In this document: positions 4,843 to 6,678 of the stretch, piece by piece
How positions within the stretch are numbered: position 1 is the stretch's first letter
How the letters are laid out: every line of letters starts with the position of its first letter
Assembly: GCA_016844515.1 (NCBI GenBank)
Contig: JAERMP010000158.1
Coordinates: forward strand, 1 to 6,678
From: Thermoleophilia bacterium
Lineage (GTDB): Bacteria; Actinomycetota; Thermoleophilia; Gaiellales; Gaiellaceae
Direction: 5' to 3'
Length of the DNA: 6,678 bases
The notes under the pieces: model-generated
What the model saw: only the letters and a program-made list of their open reading frames with translations
Databases searched by the model: none
What the model was told of the DNA's origin: nothing
Position numbers and translations under genes: made by a program

Positions 4843-5883
4843 CTAGCTCGACTTCCGCCACGACGTCAAGTCGTAGCGTTCCTCGAGTCGCTCGAACACC
4901 TTCTCCGCGATCAGGTCGCCCGCGGGCCGCTCGAAGTGGACGCCGTCGTCGGCGCGCATCTTCACGAGCTTCCCGGTGTCGTCGGCGATGTACTCCGAGA
5001 AGCCACCGTCCTTGCCCGCGAAGAAGAAGTACGTGTCGAGGTACGAGGCGCGACCTCGACGCTTCGCAGCCTCTTGCTGCACGATCGCGTTGATCGTGTC
5101 GTAGCGCTGCGTCTGGGCGGCGTCGCGCGAGATCGGCAGCCCGATCCAGACGAGGAATGCGTCGCTCCGCGTGATCGTGTCCATGATCCCGGCGACGCGG
5201 CGTCGGTACTCGGCCTGCCAGCTCGGGCTGCCGAACGAGCCGACTTCCTTCCCGTCGGGAAGGCCGATCATGAAGCCGTGGTCGTCGTTGCCGCCGAACA
5301 TGAGCACGACTGCGCCTGGCTTCTTCGAGCGCATCTCCTCGCGAATGTGCGTGAACCAGTTGAAGACGTCAGGGCGCTCGAGGCCGCTCGCGATGCGGCC
5401 GTCGATCTTTCCGACGGAGGCGATCGCACGATTTTCCGCCGCCGCGCGGAGGAGCGACTCGCCCGGGACGACGACGAGCGAGTCGCCGGCGATCCAGAGG
5501 CGGAGCTTGCGCTTCGGAGAGAACTTCTCTCGCTTTGGAGGCGCCGCCGGCGTGTCGTCGGGCGTAGGCGCGACGACGACGGCAGTGTCGATCTCGTCGT
5601 CTTCGGAGCGCCCCAGGACTGCCTTGAGCACTCGACGCGGTCGATCGAGCAGGAGCGCTCCGCTCACGCTCTCGAGCGGCCCCGTCACGGCGAGTGCGGT
5701 GTCGCGCTTCCAGCCCTCGGGCTGGATCGTCGCGGACTTGTGCAGGCCCGGCGCGTTCAGGAGCACTGCGATAAGGAGCCCGGCGAGCGAGACGACGATC
5801 GCCGAGCCGGCGGAGTGCAGGCGCCTGCCTCCCTCCGCAGTCCGTCGGCGCGGCCTTCGTCTTGGAGTCTCGTTCTCGCTCAT
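4843..5883 (-). CDS. Membrane-anchored SGNH/GDSL-family hydrolase, DUF459 type (AlgJ/AlgX- or DltD-like partner of an O-acyltransferase)
   Basis: The 346-residue protein has an Arg-rich cytoplasmic N-terminus (7-21), one membrane anchor (about 27-43), a variable linker to about residue 125 and an extracytoplasmic SGNH hydrolase domain. The catalytic signature is visible: block I LWIAGDSLV, with nucleophile S135; the GGND block (197-200), with N199; and block V DDGVHF, with D313 and H316. This is the DUF459 arrangement. Such enzymes act as acyl-ester hydrolases or, beside an MBOAT protein, as the extracytoplasmic partner that places acetyl groups on a surface polymer. It starts nine bases after the MBOAT gene stops, on the same strand, so the two form an operon. 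The ATG at 5881-5883 begins an MSENETPRRR sequence and has no obvious Shine-Dalgarno site. Its stop lies two bases from that of the convergent secreted-protein gene. Fold and catalytic residues are clear; the polymer is unknown. Confidence 0.9.
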   Translation of the reverse strand: MSENETPRRRPRRRTAEGGRRLHSAGSAIVVSLAGLLIAVLLNAPGLHKSATIQPEGWKRDTALAVTGPLESVSGALLLDRPRRVLKAVLGRSEDDEIDTAVVVAPTPDDTPAAPPKREKFSPKRKLRLWIAGDSLVVVPGESLLRAAAENRAIASVGKIDGRIASGLERPDVFNWFTHIREEMRSKKPGAVVLMFGGNDDHGFMIGLPDGKEVGSFGSPSWQAEYRRRVAGIMDTITRSDAFLVWIGLPISRDAAQTQRYDTINAIVQQEAAKRRGRASYLDTYFFFAGKDGGFSEYIADDTGKLVKMRADDGVHFERPAGDLIAEKVFERLEERYDLTSWRKSS

Positions 5884-5892
5884 GTGTAGTGC

Positions 5893-6678
5893 TCAGAACT
5901 GGAAGTAGATGAACGGTGCCACGCCCTCGGGTCCCATTGCGTGGGTGACGAGGAGTGCGAGCGAGAGAACGGCCGCCTGCGCTGGTACCGGAAGGCGTGA
6001 GAAGCGCGCCATGATCATCAGCGGGAAGCGGCGGGGGAGGTACTGCGATCCGAGTCCGACGGCGATTGCGGCGACGACGCCTCCCGTGACAAGTGGTGAA
6101 GGCTCGCCCCAGGCGGTGAACAGGCGCACGATGAGATCCCACGCGTCTGCGAACGAGTCCGAGCGGAAGAAGATCCATGCGAAACAGACGACCTGGAAGG
6201 TCACGAAGCGGTGCCAGGCGCGACGGCCTCGCGTCGAGGGCCGCTCGACGAAGCCCGGCCGCTGCCGCCACCAGCGCTCGGTGACGAGCGCGGTTCCGTG
6301 GATCGCACCCCAGGCGATGAAAGTCCAGCCGGCCCCGTGCCAGAGCCCGCCGATGAGCATGGTCAGCATCAGGTTTCGGTAGGTGAAGAGCTTGCCGCCG
6401 CGGTTACCTCCGAGCGGGATGTACAGGTAGTCGCGCAGCCAACGGGAGAGCGTCATGTGCCAGCGACGCCAGAAGTCGGTGATCGACGTCGCCGAATAGG
6501 GGGCGTCGAAGTTCTGCGGGAAGGTGAAGCCGAGCAGGAGCGCGAGCCCGATGGCCATGTTCGTGTAGCCGAAGAAGTCGGCGTAGATCTGGACGGCATA
6601 GGCGTAGACCCCGACCAGCACTTCGAGCGACGAGTGCTGGTTCGGCGCGCCGAACACCTCGTCGACGATGTTCGCCGC
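5893..6678 (-). CDS. MBOAT-family membrane O-acyltransferase (AlgI-like), C-terminal 261 residues (5' end outside window)
   Basis: MBOAT proteins of this branch carry acetyl groups across the cytoplasmic membrane for O-acetylation of alginate, peptidoglycan, teichoic acid or other surface polymers. The frame remains open to the window edge and reads AANIVDEVFG, typical family sequence, so the GTG at 6657 is not the true start; about 200 N-terminal residues are missing. Visible signatures, numbered from the edge, are YAVQIYADFFGYTNMAIG (27-44), PQNFDAPY (54-61), SITDFWRRWHMTLSRWLRDY (65-84), YIPLGGNR (86-93) and GGLWHGAGWTF (110-120). The last contains the invariant MBOAT histidine (H114), and AWGAIHG follows. 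Further hydrophobic segments at about 159-171, 196-210 and 232-246 precede a short PFIYFQF end. The downstream partner is the DUF459 hydrolase. No alginate, dlt or exopolysaccharide genes are in view to identify the acceptor, so no gene name is given. Confidence 0.94.
   Translation of the reverse strand, partial: AANIVDEVFGAPNQHSSLEVLVGVYAYAVQIYADFFGYTNMAIGLALLLGFTFPQNFDAPYSATSITDFWRRWHMTLSRWLRDYLYIPLGGNRGGKLFTYRNLMLTMLIGGLWHGAGWTFIAWGAIHGTALVTERWWRQRPGFVERPSTRGRRAWHRFVTFQVVCFAWIFFRSDSFADAWDLIVRLFTAWGEPSPLVTGGVVAAIAVGLGSQYLPRRFPLMIMARFSRLPVPAQAAVLSLALLVTHAMGPEGVAPFIYFQF

Noticed and set aside
4836..4847. GCTAG-AC-CTAGC inverted repeat between the convergent stops, considered as a bidirectional terminator
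   Set aside because: The two-base loop is too tight, the stem is only five base pairs and there is no T-run on either strand. It arises largely from the two TAG stops.
4294..5889. A 531-codon open frame on the + strand running across the right-hand junction
   Set aside because: It runs antisense to the DUF459 gene, whose catalytic motifs fix the - strand as coding. Its translation is low-complexity and Arg/Asp-rich, typical of shadow frames in GC-rich DNA.
6655..6657. GTG as the start of the MBOAT protein
   Set aside because: Family-like sequence (AANIVDE) continues upstream to the window edge without a stop, and the remaining protein would lack its N-terminal half.

Overview
The window is a dense, GC-rich piece of a bacterial chromosome, about two-thirds G+C by eye. 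Codons end mostly in G or C, GTG starts are common, gaps between genes are tiny, and clear Shine-Dalgarno sequences are scarce. Gene content and style suggest an actinobacterium, perhaps of the Thermoleophilia (Gaiellales/Solirubrobacterales) type. That placement is inference; no rRNA or marker gene is present to confirm it. I found no tRNA, rRNA, CRISPR array or transposase, and no gene-free stretch over 30 bases.

Left end (1-942, + strand): the last 313 residues of a type I restriction-modification DNA methyltransferase (HsdM). It is cut by the window edge exactly at its AdoMet-binding loop. The specificity and restriction subunits are not in view.

Centre (969-4840, + strand): five tightly packed genes. 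In order they encode a membrane-anchored protein of unknown function with four extracytoplasmic cysteines, an LpxL/PatA-like lysophospholipid acyltransferase, a PAP2_3-type membrane phosphatase/phosphotransferase, a multi-pass UPF0104 (lysylphosphatidylglycerol synthase TM-type) protein, and a small secreted protein with two cysteines. The first four are chained by three identical four-base GTGA overlaps, so they are almost certainly translated together. Acyltransferase, lipid-phosphate enzyme and flippase-like membrane protein together suggest a pathway that builds and relocates an acylated envelope (glyco)lipid. The product cannot be named from sequence.

Right end (4843-6678, - strand): a convergent two-gene unit, an MBOAT O-acyltransferase (AlgI-like, 5' end outside the window) followed nine bases later by a membrane-anchored SGNH/GDSL hydrolase of the DUF459 type. 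Such pairs typically O-acetylate a cell-surface polymer. The two units meet tail to tail with two bases between their stop codons.

The most unusual DNA-level signals cluster at the PAP2/UPF0104 junction (3364-3410): a perfect dyad, a GTGA overlap, and a perfect 9-base DnaA-box match that also creates the only in-frame TTA codon I noticed in the window. I see no clearly new biological system, but the lipid module with its two unknown secreted partners is the best candidate for undescribed biochemistry.
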